Shown piece by piece: positions 51,231-58,829 of a DNA stretch of 64,000 bases. How positions within the stretch are numbered: the first letter of the stretch is position 1; every line of letters begins with the position of its first letter. Source of the DNA: Azospirillum sp. (GTDB taxonomy: Bacteria; Pseudomonadota; Alphaproteobacteria; Azospirillales; Azospirillaceae); assembly GCA_027486405.1 (NCBI GenBank), contig JAIXPD010000062.1, positions 62,001-126,000 on the forward strand. Reading direction: 5' to 3'. The translations under genes were made by a program, and so were the position numbers. The notes below the pieces were generated by a model that saw only the letters and a list, made by a program, of their open reading frames with translations, was not told the DNA's origin and made no database searches.

Positions 51231-52379
51231 ATGAGCGAGAACAGCAAGCGGCCTCTGGCCGTCCACCCCGCAGCGGCGGCGATTGGCGATTGGACCGACA
51301 CCTATTTCCGGCGCACCAAGGAGACGGTCGGCAAGTTCGGTGACAAGAAAGTCACCTACGCCATCTTCATGCGCCGTCCCGTGGTCTGCGCCCCGCGTCT
51401 GGCGGTGGAATGGTTGCAGGCGGTCGCCCGTGAACGCGGATTCGACGTCGACATCCAATTGAACTTCCCCGAAGGCAAATGGGTGGGGGCGGGCGAACCG
51501 ATCCTCTACATCACCGGGTCTTTTTACCATCTGGTCGACACCGAAACGATCCTGCTGCAAAAGCTGGGTCCGGCCTGCGTCGCCGCCTACAACGCCTTCA
51601 CCATGTGCGCCGATCTGCCCAAGGTGGCGTTCCTGGCGATGGACGCCCGCCATTGCGCGGGCACCGACATGGCCGAGGTGATGGCCTACGCCGCGTCGGT
51701 CGGGTCCGACCGGGCCAAGCGCAAGGTTGGGGCCAAGGGCTTCATCGGCAACGCCACCGACGCCACCGCCCATTTCTTTGGCCAGGCCAAGGGCATGGGA
51801 ACCATGCCGCACGCCCTGATCGGCTATGCCGGATCGACCGTGCGCGCGGCGGAGATGTTCCATGACACCTTCCCCGATCTGCCGCTGACCGTGCTGGTCG
51901 ATTATTTCGGCCGTGAGATCACCGACGGGTTGGAGGTGTGCCGCCGCTTCCCCGAACTGGCGGCGCAGGGCAAATTGGCCCTGCGGCTCGACACGCCGGG
52001 CGGGCGCTTTGTCGAGGGGCTGGATCCGCCCGGTTCCTACGCGGTGCTGGAACGCCACGCCCCCCATTCGATTCGCGGCTATCGCGACGAAACCCAGTTG
52101 CGCTACCTGATCGGCACCGGTGTGTCGGCGGCGGCCATCCATTATGTGCGCGAACGGTTGGACGATGCCGGGTTCCCGGCGGTCAAGATCGTCGCCAGCA
52201 GCGGTTTCGGCCCGGCCAAATGCCGCCTGATGGCGGAGGCCAACGCGCCGGTCGATGTGGTTGGGACCGGCAGCTATCTGCCGGAACGCTGGACCGAAAC
52301 CTACGCCACCGCCGACATCATCGAATACGATGGCGAGAAGCGGGTGAAGGTGGGCCGGGAGTTCCTGTTCCGGCGCTGA
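51231..52379 (+). CDS. pncB: Nicotinate phosphoribosyltransferase
   Basis: Converts nicotinate and PRPP to nicotinate mononucleotide in NAD salvage. The 382-residue protein is shorter than E. coli PncB and fits the alphaproteobacterial subgroup. The N-terminal segment WTDTYFRRTKETVGKFG, TDMAEVMAYAASVGSDRAKR, the catalytic-region GFIGNATDATA, and the C-terminal VDVVGTGSYLP are consistent with type II phosphoribosyltransferases. The start ATG 51231 has AAGG upstream. It stands alone. Confidence 0.88.
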   Translation: MSENSKRPLAVHPAAAAIGDWTDTYFRRTKETVGKFGDKKVTYAIFMRRPVVCAPRLAVEWLQAVARERGFDVDIQLNFPEGKWVGAGEPILYITGSFYHLVDTETILLQKLGPACVAAYNAFTMCADLPKVAFLAMDARHCAGTDMAEVMAYAASVGSDRAKRKVGAKGFIGNATDATAHFFGQAKGMGTMPHALIGYAGSTVRAAEMFHDTFPDLPLTVLVDYFGREITDGLEVCRRFPELAAQGKLALRLDTPGGRFVEGLDPPGSYAVLERHAPHSIRGYRDETQLRYLIGTGVSAAAIHYVRERLDDAGFPAVKIVASSGFGPAKCRLMAEANAPVDVVGTGSYLPERWTETYATADIIEYDGEKRVKVGREFLFRR

Positions 52380-52423
52380 CCGGCGCTCACAAGCGATTTC
52401 CAGCGCTGGCGGTGGCGTTGCGG

Positions 52424-52978
52424 TCACACATCCATGATGGTGTGCGGGCGCAACGCGCCGTCGATGGTCAGCAGCAGATGGAGATAGACCGCGACCTTGC
52501 GCGCGCGGTCGGTGTGCCGGGCCAGACAGGCCCGCAATTGAATCGCCAGAATGGCGCTTTCCGCCACCTGTTCCGGGCTGACGCCGGAGGGGGGCAGGGC
52601 GGTGGCCGCCGCCACGATGCGTTCGGGATCGAGCGGTGGCGGGGTGTCCGGGTTTTTCAGCAGAGCGTCGGCCAACGCCTCCTCGTCATGGACGGGCGGG
52701 GGCGGTTGGGCGGCGGGCGGCGGCGCGTTGGCGGTCAGATGCTGCCGCAGATTGGCTTTCAGCCGGGTGCGCTGGGTTTCGTCCAACGAGTCGAACTGGT
52801 CGATCTCGTCGAACAGCAAATCATACAGACGGCGGCGCTTCGGGTTCGGAGGGGCGCGGTCGCGCCGGTCCTGCCGGGGGTTGCGCTTGTAGCTTTGATC
52901 GGTGGCGGTTCCGGCGCGCTCGATTCCCGCCGTTGAGCGCACCGAAAATTCGGGTGGACCCACGTTGCTGCCGGACAT
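52424..52978 (-). CDS. Hypothetical protein
   Basis: A 184-residue protein from ATG 52978. The first 50 residues are polar and Arg-rich (PRQDRRDRAPPNPKRRR). A helical segment LYDLLFDEIDQFDSLDETQR follows, then a Pro-rich linker (PPPAAQPPPPV), and a helical C-terminal region with ARKVAVYLHLLLTIDGALR. There is no signal peptide or membrane helix. No family is recognised. It converges on pncB and lies 169 bases downstream of ndvB on the same strand. Confidence 0.6.
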   Translation of the reverse strand: MSGSNVGPPEFSVRSTAGIERAGTATDQSYKRNPRQDRRDRAPPNPKRRRLYDLLFDEIDQFDSLDETQRTRLKANLRQHLTANAPPPAAQPPPPVHDEEALADALLKNPDTPPPLDPERIVAAATALPPSGVSPEQVAESAILAIQLRACLARHTDRARKVAVYLHLLLTIDGALRPHTIMDV

Positions 52979-53063
52979 CGCGCGCCTCCGCCGGGGAGAC
53001 TCCCCACAGGAAAAAGTTTGGCAGAGTTCGGCGGTCCGTCAATGGCGTTCCAGTCATAGAACC

Positions 53064-53094
53064 GGCGGCGGATGCGCACAAGGCACCCGCCGCC
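53064..53094 (-). terminator. GC stem-loop downstream of ndvB
   Basis: GGCGGCGG (53064-53071) pairs with CCGCCGCC (53087-53094) across a 15-base loop, 54 bases past the ndvB stop. There is no T-tract, so it may act as an mRNA 3' stabiliser or a factor-dependent stop rather than an intrinsic terminator. Confidence 0.4.
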
Positions 53095-53147
53095 GTTCGT
53101 TATAACCACCACGCCTTTTGGGCCATACAGGATCGGTTGGCACAGGA

Positions 53148-55763
53148 TCAGTCGGCGGCCCCGCTGCCGACGGCGTCCTTCACCGGTTCCGGGCGGTTCT
53201 TGCCCAGGGTCAGGTTCGGGAAGACGTTGATGAGGGAGGTGATGAAGGCCGCCAGATAGGGCAGGGACTGCACCAGCAGCAGGCCCGACCACATGAAGGC
53301 GTCGCGGTTTTCATGGCCGAACACGACGACGATGGCGGCCGCCGCACTCCACAGCGACACCAACAGCACCAGTTCCTCCCGCGCCATCAGGAAGGCCTGC
53401 ATCAGCGCCGGTTGATCCTCGCATTTCGGGGTGCGGACGAAGGGGCGGCCCGAGGTGAACATGCCCAGCCACATCGCGCGCCCGACCGTGTGGGTCAGCG
53501 CCATGCCGGCCACCGCCGCCCCGACCTTGTCCCAGAAGCCGCACTTCACCCGCGCCTCATACAGCCAGAGCGACGCCCCGACCTTGAAGGCGAAGACGCT
53601 GAGGGTGGGGATCATGAAGGCGTTGGGCGGAAATTCGAAATATTTTGGGAAGGCCAGCAGGCCGACCGACCACAGCGCCCCGGCGATGCCGAACACCATG
53701 TGGGCGGCGTCGGCGAACCAGGGCAGCCAGCCGGTGATGAAATGGTACTTCTGCCCGGCGGTCAGCTCCTTGGCTCCCGGCATCAACTGCCGCCAATGAT
53801 GCTTCAGGATCTGCACGGCCCCATAGGCCCAGCGGAAACGCTGCGTCTTGTAGGCGGAGAAGCTGTCCGGGACCAGGCCCTTGCCATAGCTTTCCGGCAT
53901 GTAGACGGCTTCATAGCCATGCTCGAACAGGCGCAGGCCCAGATCGGCGTCTTCGGTGATGCACCACTCGCCCCAACGGCCCACACCCTCCAGCGCGGTT
54001 TTGCGGATGATGGTCATCGTGCCGTGCTGGATGATGGCGTTCTGTTCGTTGCGCTGGATCATGCCGATGTGGAAGAACCCGGCGTATTCCCAGTTGATCA
54101 TGCGCTGGAACAGATCCTGATTCCATTCACGGTAATCCTGCGGCGATTGGACGAAGCCGACCTCCGGTCGGCTGAAGTGCGGAATCGTCGCCTTCAACCA
54201 ATCGGGATGGACCTGATAATCGCTGTCGATCACCGCGATGTGTTCGGCGTCGGGGGCTGTTTGCGCCAGACCGAAATTCAGCGCGCCAGCCTTGAAGCCC
54301 GGCCAATTGTCCAGGTGGAAGAAGCGGAATTTCGGGCCAAGCTGCTTGCAATACTCCTCCACCGGGCGCCAGACCGCCGGATCCTTGGTGTTGTTGTCGA
54401 GCAGCAGCACTTCGTAATTCGGGTAATCCAGCCGGGCCAGCGCGTCGAGCGTCTGCATGACCATGTGCGGCGGCTCGTTGTAGCACGGCACATGGATCGA
54501 CACCTTGGGCGCGTTGGGCAGCGGTGCGGCGGAACAGGGGATGAACTTCCGCTTGAACTTCTTCTGCCAGACGACATCGGTCAGCTCCATGCCGTCGATC
54601 AGCATGACCGCGAACAGCATGAACTGGAACAGGATCAGCACGCCCCAGGCGATTTCGGTGGTGATCGCCAGACCCGCCGCCGCCGCCGCGCTGACGGTGA
54701 AGACCAGGACCGAGGCGACCGCCTGGATCAGGCCGCCGTAGAAGAGTTGGCCGCCGATCTTCAGATGGTCGCCGCGCCGCCACAGGAAGAACACCAGCGG
54801 CAGGAAGCCCAGGGCAACGGCGGTGGCGCATTTGTAGGGCCAGTTGCGGATTTCCTGGACGCCGCCGATCATCGGGAATTTCGGCGTGCGGTAGGCGTCC
54901 CACAGGCCCCAGCTCGTCCCGGCGGTCCCCTCGATCTCCCGCTTCCACGGTTGATCGAAGGCTTCCATGATGAAGTAGTCGAGCTTGTTCTGCGCGGCGA
55001 TGTTCAGGAAGTTGCGGATGAACTTGGCCTGATTGACCTGCGAGGCTTCGGCCCCGCGCCGCCACGGCCCATCGGCGGGCCAGCCGATTTCACCGATCAG
55101 GATGTGCTTGTTGGGGTATTTGGTCTTCAGCTCGTTGTAGCGGACCATGGCGTAATCGACCGACTGATCGACCGGCACGCCTTCCCAATAGGGCAGAAGG
55201 TGGACGGCGATGAAATCGACGGCGTCCACCAGTTCCGGATGCTTCAACCAGACGTGCCACGGTTCGGCGGTGGAAACCGGGACATTGACCTTTTTCTTCA
55301 CCCGCTTGATGTAGTCGATCATCTGCGGAACGGTGACGTTGGCGCGCAACAGCGCCTCGTTCCCGACCAGCACGCGGCGCACGTTGCTGTTGGCGCGCGC
55401 CAGCTTGATGAGCGCGGCCATTTCCGGTTCGTCGATTTCCGGCTTTCCGGCGATCCAGGCCCCGGCCAGCACCGGCAGGCCGTATTTCTTGGCGATGGGG
55501 GCGACCAGTTCCGATCCGTCGGTCGCCGAATAGGTGCGGACGGCCTTCACCGCGCCTTCCAGCGCGATCATGTCCTTTTCGATGTCGTCGGCGACGGCCT
55601 TGTCGCCCTTGGACGGGCTTTTGTTGGGGTGGAAGGGCGTGTAGCCCACACCCGCGATGGCCCCGGCCCAGGACCGTTCGGCGACCGGGCGATTCCACCA
55701 CGCCCACGCCCCGACGTTGCCGAGAATCACCAGAATAAGGACCACAAACGCTTGCTTGCGCAT
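53148..55763 (-). CDS. ndvB: NdvB-type cyclic beta-glucan synthase (GH17-GT2 fusion)
   Basis: Inner-membrane enzyme of 871 residues from ATG 55763. The N-terminal domain after a signal/anchor helix is a GH17 barrel with acid/base Glu136 in GNEALLR and nucleophile Glu225 in GEIGWP, facing the periplasm. Membrane helices (about 312-395) lead to a cytosolic family-2 glycosyltransferase with DSD (513-515), TED (603-605) and QRFRW (641-645). Further helices close the C-terminus. The same fusion in Bradyrhizobium, Pseudomonas and Azotobacter makes cyclic or branched beta-1,3/1,6 glucans, with GH17 acting as transglycosylase. A role in osmotic adaptation or plant association is inferred. Confidence 0.88.
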   Translation of the reverse strand: MRKQAFVVLILVILGNVGAWAWWNRPVAERSWAGAIAGVGYTPFHPNKSPSKGDKAVADDIEKDMIALEGAVKAVRTYSATDGSELVAPIAKKYGLPVLAGAWIAGKPEIDEPEMAALIKLARANSNVRRVLVGNEALLRANVTVPQMIDYIKRVKKKVNVPVSTAEPWHVWLKHPELVDAVDFIAVHLLPYWEGVPVDQSVDYAMVRYNELKTKYPNKHILIGEIGWPADGPWRRGAEASQVNQAKFIRNFLNIAAQNKLDYFIMEAFDQPWKREIEGTAGTSWGLWDAYRTPKFPMIGGVQEIRNWPYKCATAVALGFLPLVFFLWRRGDHLKIGGQLFYGGLIQAVASVLVFTVSAAAAAGLAITTEIAWGVLILFQFMLFAVMLIDGMELTDVVWQKKFKRKFIPCSAAPLPNAPKVSIHVPCYNEPPHMVMQTLDALARLDYPNYEVLLLDNNTKDPAVWRPVEEYCKQLGPKFRFFHLDNWPGFKAGALNFGLAQTAPDAEHIAVIDSDYQVHPDWLKATIPHFSRPEVGFVQSPQDYREWNQDLFQRMINWEYAGFFHIGMIQRNEQNAIIQHGTMTIIRKTALEGVGRWGEWCITEDADLGLRLFEHGYEAVYMPESYGKGLVPDSFSAYKTQRFRWAYGAVQILKHHWRQLMPGAKELTAGQKYHFITGWLPWFADAAHMVFGIAGALWSVGLLAFPKYFEFPPNAFMIPTLSVFAFKVGASLWLYEARVKCGFWDKVGAAVAGMALTHTVGRAMWLGMFTSGRPFVRTPKCEDQPALMQAFLMAREELVLLVSLWSAAAAIVVVFGHENRDAFMWSGLLLVQSLPYLAAFITSLINVFPNLTLGKNRPEPVKDAVGSGAAD

Positions 55764-56048
55764 GGGAGTCGTTCTCGCTCGCCGCACCAGATTACACCCG
55801 GACGCGACGGCCAAGCGCCGCCCCATCCACCGAAGATCGTCGCCCAACACGGAATAAGGCCCACCGGAAACGGCGCAAGGGCATACGAACGGTTCCGGTT
55901 GTCGCCGGTTCCGCCATCACCCCGCTCGCCGATCCGCTCAAGATCGTGCGATATTCTATACATCCTTCATGGCCGCGCTGCCACTGTCGGCTTTGCGCGG
56001 GCTGCCATTCGCGTCCGGATCGCCGGTCGCGTCACACGGGACAAATCC

Positions 56049-56477
56049 ATGTTTTCATTGAACGAACGGCTCGCCGCCGACACCATCCCCGTCACCGATC
56101 TGCCGCTGTGCCGCGTGTTGCTGATGAACAACCGGCTGTGGCCGTGGCTCATCCTCGTGCCCCGGCGGGCGGACGCGGTGGAGATCCATCGGCTGTCGGC
56201 GGCGGATCAGGCGGCGTTGATGGTGGAGGTTGCGGCGGCGTCCCGCGTGGTCGAACGGCTGTTTGCGCCCGACAAGCTGAACGTCGGGGCGCTCGGCAAC
56301 GTTGTGTCGCAGTTGCACGTCCATGTGCTGGGACGGACGCGCGGCGATGCGGCGTGGCCGGGGCCGGTCTGGGGATCGGGCCACGCCGAAGCCTACGCGC
56401 CGGGCGCGGGGGAGGCGCTGGCCGCCCGCATCAAACCCGCGCTGGACGCCGAGGTCACGCCGACGGAAACAGCATGA
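56049..56477 (+). CDS. HIT-family protein
   Basis: A 142-residue histidine-triad nucleotide-binding protein, probably a nucleotide hydrolase. ATG 56049 is chosen because FSLNERLAADTIPVTDLPL begins the conserved region. The frame upstream is shadow. The active-site motif is QLHVHVLGR near residue 97, preceded by KLNVGALGNVV. The WPWLILVPRR segment is typical of the short alphaproteobacterial HIT group. Its 3' end overlaps the convergent ABC ATPase gene by 23 bases. An AT-rich ATATTCTATACAT upstream (near 55950) may be the promoter. Confidence 0.85.
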   Translation: MFSLNERLAADTIPVTDLPLCRVLLMNNRLWPWLILVPRRADAVEIHRLSAADQAALMVEVAAASRVVERLFAPDKLNVGALGNVVSQLHVHVLGRTRGDAAWPGPVWGSGHAEAYAPGAGEALAARIKPALDAEVTPTETA

Positions 56478-57576
56478 CCCGACCGGCGTCCACCCGCGCG
56501 GCCAACTCATCCCCGGCCCGGACATCGACGTGGCCGGGCAGGCGGGCGTGGATTTCGCCGGGCGGGTGATCGCCGGAGCCGAACCCACCCGCGCCGCTCC
56601 CGCCCCCGCTCCCGCTCCCGCCATTGCCATTCGGCAAGGCCAGACAGATGCGGGTGGAGGACCCCAGGAAACTGGCGTGGCGCACCCGCACCCGCACCGC
56701 GTCGGGGTGGCTGTTCAGCGGCGACAGGGCCAAATCCTCGATCCGGCAGGCGACCTCGACGCGGTCGCCGCTGTGGTGATCGGGGGCGGCGAAGCGGCCC
56801 AGCGGGGTGACGATCTGGCCGTTTTCAACCGTGGCGTCAAAGCGGTTGATCTCACCGAACAGGCGGGCGACGAAGCTGTTGGCCGGGTTGCGGTAGAGCG
56901 CGAGCGGCGTGTCGGTCTGCACCAGTTGGCCGCCATCCATCACGGCGACGCGGGTGCCGATCTCCATCGCCTCTTCCGGGTCGTGGGTGACGACGATGGT
57001 GGCGATGCCGGTGGCGCGGATCAGCCGCACCACCTCGTCGCGGACGGAGCGGCGCAACTGCTCGTCCAGCGCGGAAAAGGGTTCGTCCAGCAGCAGCACC
57101 TGCGGATCGCGGGCCAGCGCGCGGGCCAGCGCCACCCGCTGCTGTTGCCCGCCCGACAGCGTGTGGGGATAGGCGTCGGCGTAGCGGGTCAGCGCCATCG
57201 AATCCAGCAGCGCCGCCACCCGCTTCTGCCGTTCGGCGCGGGGGCGGTCGGTCTGGCCAAAGGCGATGTTGCCCGACACGGTCATGTGCGGGAACAGGGC
57301 GAAATCCTGGAACATCATGCCGACCGGGCGGCGTTCCGGCGGTAGGCACTGGCCGGGCGCGGCCAGAACCCGCCCACCAACCGCGATCGTGCCCTGTTGC
57401 AGCGTCTCCAACCCGCTGATGAGGCGGAGCAAGGTCGATTTTCCGCAGCCCGACGGGCCGACGACGCACAAAATCTCCCGCGAATCCACAGAGAGCGAGA
57501 CGCCGTTGACCGCGCGGTGCGGGCCGTAACGGTGGACGATGTCGGTGAGGGTGACGGTCGGGGTGGGCGCGGTCAT
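56455..57576 (-). CDS. fbpC: Iron(III) ABC transporter ATPase
   Basis: Energises ferric-iron import with FbpA and FbpB. It has 373 residues. Walker A is GPSGCGKST, the signature is LSGGQQQRVALARAL, Walker B is VLLLDEPFSALD, and the switch His lies in VVTHDPEEA. The C-terminal TOBE-like regulatory region is interrupted by a Gly/Ser/Asn-rich stretch (NGNGGSGSGGGSGAGG) before the last beta strands. It is the last gene of the set, 110 bases after fbpA across a stable stem-loop. Its end overlaps the HIT gene tail to tail. Confidence 0.92.
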   Translation of the reverse strand: MTAPTPTVTLTDIVHRYGPHRAVNGVSLSVDSREILCVVGPSGCGKSTLLRLISGLETLQQGTIAVGGRVLAAPGQCLPPERRPVGMMFQDFALFPHMTVSGNIAFGQTDRPRAERQKRVAALLDSMALTRYADAYPHTLSGGQQQRVALARALARDPQVLLLDEPFSALDEQLRRSVRDEVVRLIRATGIATIVVTHDPEEAMEIGTRVAVMDGGQLVQTDTPLALYRNPANSFVARLFGEINRFDATVENGQIVTPLGRFAAPDHHSGDRVEVACRIEDLALSPLNSHPDAVRVRVRHASFLGSSTRICLALPNGNGGSGSGGGSGAGGFGSGDHPPGEIHARLPGHVDVRAGDELAARVDAGRVMLFPSA

Positions 57577-57630
57577 CGGCGGTCGGTCATCGGTGGTCGG
57601 GGGTCCTGTGATCAGAAACAGGGCGGGCGG

Positions 57631-57680
57631 GGCGGCCCCAGCTTCGCTTCAACCGTCGGCGAGGGACAGTTGGGGCCGCC
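57631..57680 (-). promoter_or_regulatory. Intercistronic stem-loop between fbpA and fbpC
   Basis: GGCGGCCCCA (57631-57640) pairs perfectly with TGGGGCCGCC (57671-57680) over a 30-base loop, six bases after the fbpA stop. Lacking a T-tract, it probably protects the fbpA message 3' end and lowers fbpC expression, as is common for abundant binding proteins. Confidence 0.5.
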
Positions 57681-57686
57681 ACCATG

Positions 57687-58724
57687 TCACTTCCAGCCCG
57701 CGCGGTCCATGATGCGCAGGGCCTGCGGGGTGTAGTCGGCAAAGGCGGCGGCGTTGACCGACGCCTGCTTGAAGCTGCCCAGCTTGGTCAGTTCGGCGTG
57801 CGGCGCAACCGCCGGGTTCACCGGGAACTCCATGTTGCCGTCGGCGAACATGCGCTGCGCTTCGGGGCTGAGCAGGTGCTCCAGCAGCTTGCGGGCGTTG
57901 TCGGCGTGCGGCGCGGTCTTCACCACCCCGGCCCCGCTGAGGTTGACGTGGGTGCCACGGTCGCCCTGGTTGGGGAAGATCACGCCGATCTTGGCGGCGA
58001 CGGCGCGGTCCTCCGCCTTGGCCGAGGTGATGAGCTTGCCGACGTAATAGGTGTTGGCGAGCGCCAGATCGCCTTCGCCGACGGCCACCGCCTTGATCTG
58101 GTCGGTGTCACCGCCCTGCGGCGGACGGGCGAGGTTGGCGACGAGGCCCTTGACCCAGGCTTCGGTCTTCTCCTCGCCGTTGGCGGCGATCATCGAGGCG
58201 GTCAGGGCGAGGCTGTAGGGGTGGGTCCCGCTGCGGGTCAGAACCTTGCCCTTCCAGTCCGGCTTGGCCAGATCCTCATAGGTCTTGATCTGGTCCGGCT
58301 TCACGCGGTCGAGCGCGTAGACGATGACGCGGGCGCGGCTCGACAGGCCCCACCACGCGCCGTCGGGCGCGCGCAGGTTGGCCGGGACCTTCACGCCCTC
58401 CAACGCCGGGGAGGAGGTGGGGGCGAGCAAGCCCTCCTTGGCGGCGGCGGCCAGACGCCCGGCGTCCACGGTGATGAACAGATCGGCCGGGCTGCTGGCC
58501 CCTTCCGACTTCATCCGCTGGATCAACTCGTCGTGGTTGCCCTCGATGATGTTGACCTTGATGCCGGTGGCCTTGGTGAAGGCGTCGTAGATCGCGCGGT
58601 CGGTGTTGTAGTGGCGCGAGTTGTAGACGTTCACCTCTTGCGTCTGCGCCAGGGCCGGGGACAGCGTGGCCAGGGTCAGCGCGCCAACGGCGGCGGTGAG
58701 GCGGAGGATCGTGTGCAGGGACAT
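57687..58724 (-). CDS. fbpA: Iron(III)-binding periplasmic protein
   Basis: Binds ferric iron in the periplasm for the FbpBC transporter. It has 345 residues from ATG 58724 with GGAG six bases upstream. A Sec signal peptide ends near PALAQ. The mature start QEVNVYNSRHYNTDRAIYDAF and the iron-coordinating tyrosine pair in ANTYYVGKL are typical of the FbpA/FutA group. It is preceded by fbpB rather than followed by it. The 105-base gap before it contains two dyads. Confidence 0.93.
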   Translation of the reverse strand: MSLHTILRLTAAVGALTLATLSPALAQTQEVNVYNSRHYNTDRAIYDAFTKATGIKVNIIEGNHDELIQRMKSEGASSPADLFITVDAGRLAAAAKEGLLAPTSSPALEGVKVPANLRAPDGAWWGLSSRARVIVYALDRVKPDQIKTYEDLAKPDWKGKVLTRSGTHPYSLALTASMIAANGEEKTEAWVKGLVANLARPPQGGDTDQIKAVAVGEGDLALANTYYVGKLITSAKAEDRAVAAKIGVIFPNQGDRGTHVNLSGAGVVKTAPHADNARKLLEHLLSPEAQRMFADGNMEFPVNPAVAPHAELTKLGSFKQASVNAAAFADYTPQALRIMDRAGWK

Positions 58725-58766
58725 TCCAAGCTCCAGATGGGCGTTCGCGTCGGTCATCTGGTGCGA

Positions 58767-58818
58767 GCAAATATCAATTGCAAGGCGCTCTGTCGAGGAT
58801 GTTGCGACTTAATCGCAA
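58767..58818. promoter_or_regulatory. Two inverted repeats upstream of fbpA, candidate metal-regulator sites
   Basis: Dyad 1: GCAA-ATATCAA-TTGC (58767-58781). Dyad 2: TTGCGA-CTTAA-TCGCAA (58802-58818, perfect six-base arms). Both lie in the fbpB-fbpA gap, 43-94 bases before the fbpA start. The GCAA/TTGC half-sites resemble sites reported for alphaproteobacterial Fur/Mur-type regulators, but the assignment is tentative. Confidence 0.4.
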
Positions 58819-58829
58819 AAATGCCGCGC

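Noticed and set aside
53118..56048. Very long open plus-strand frame opposite ndvB
   Set aside because: It is antisense to a gene with complete catalytic motifs. Its translation is Gln/Asp/His/Arg-rich with no motif, as expected from GC-rich third positions. Only the final part from 56049 (HIT protein) is real.
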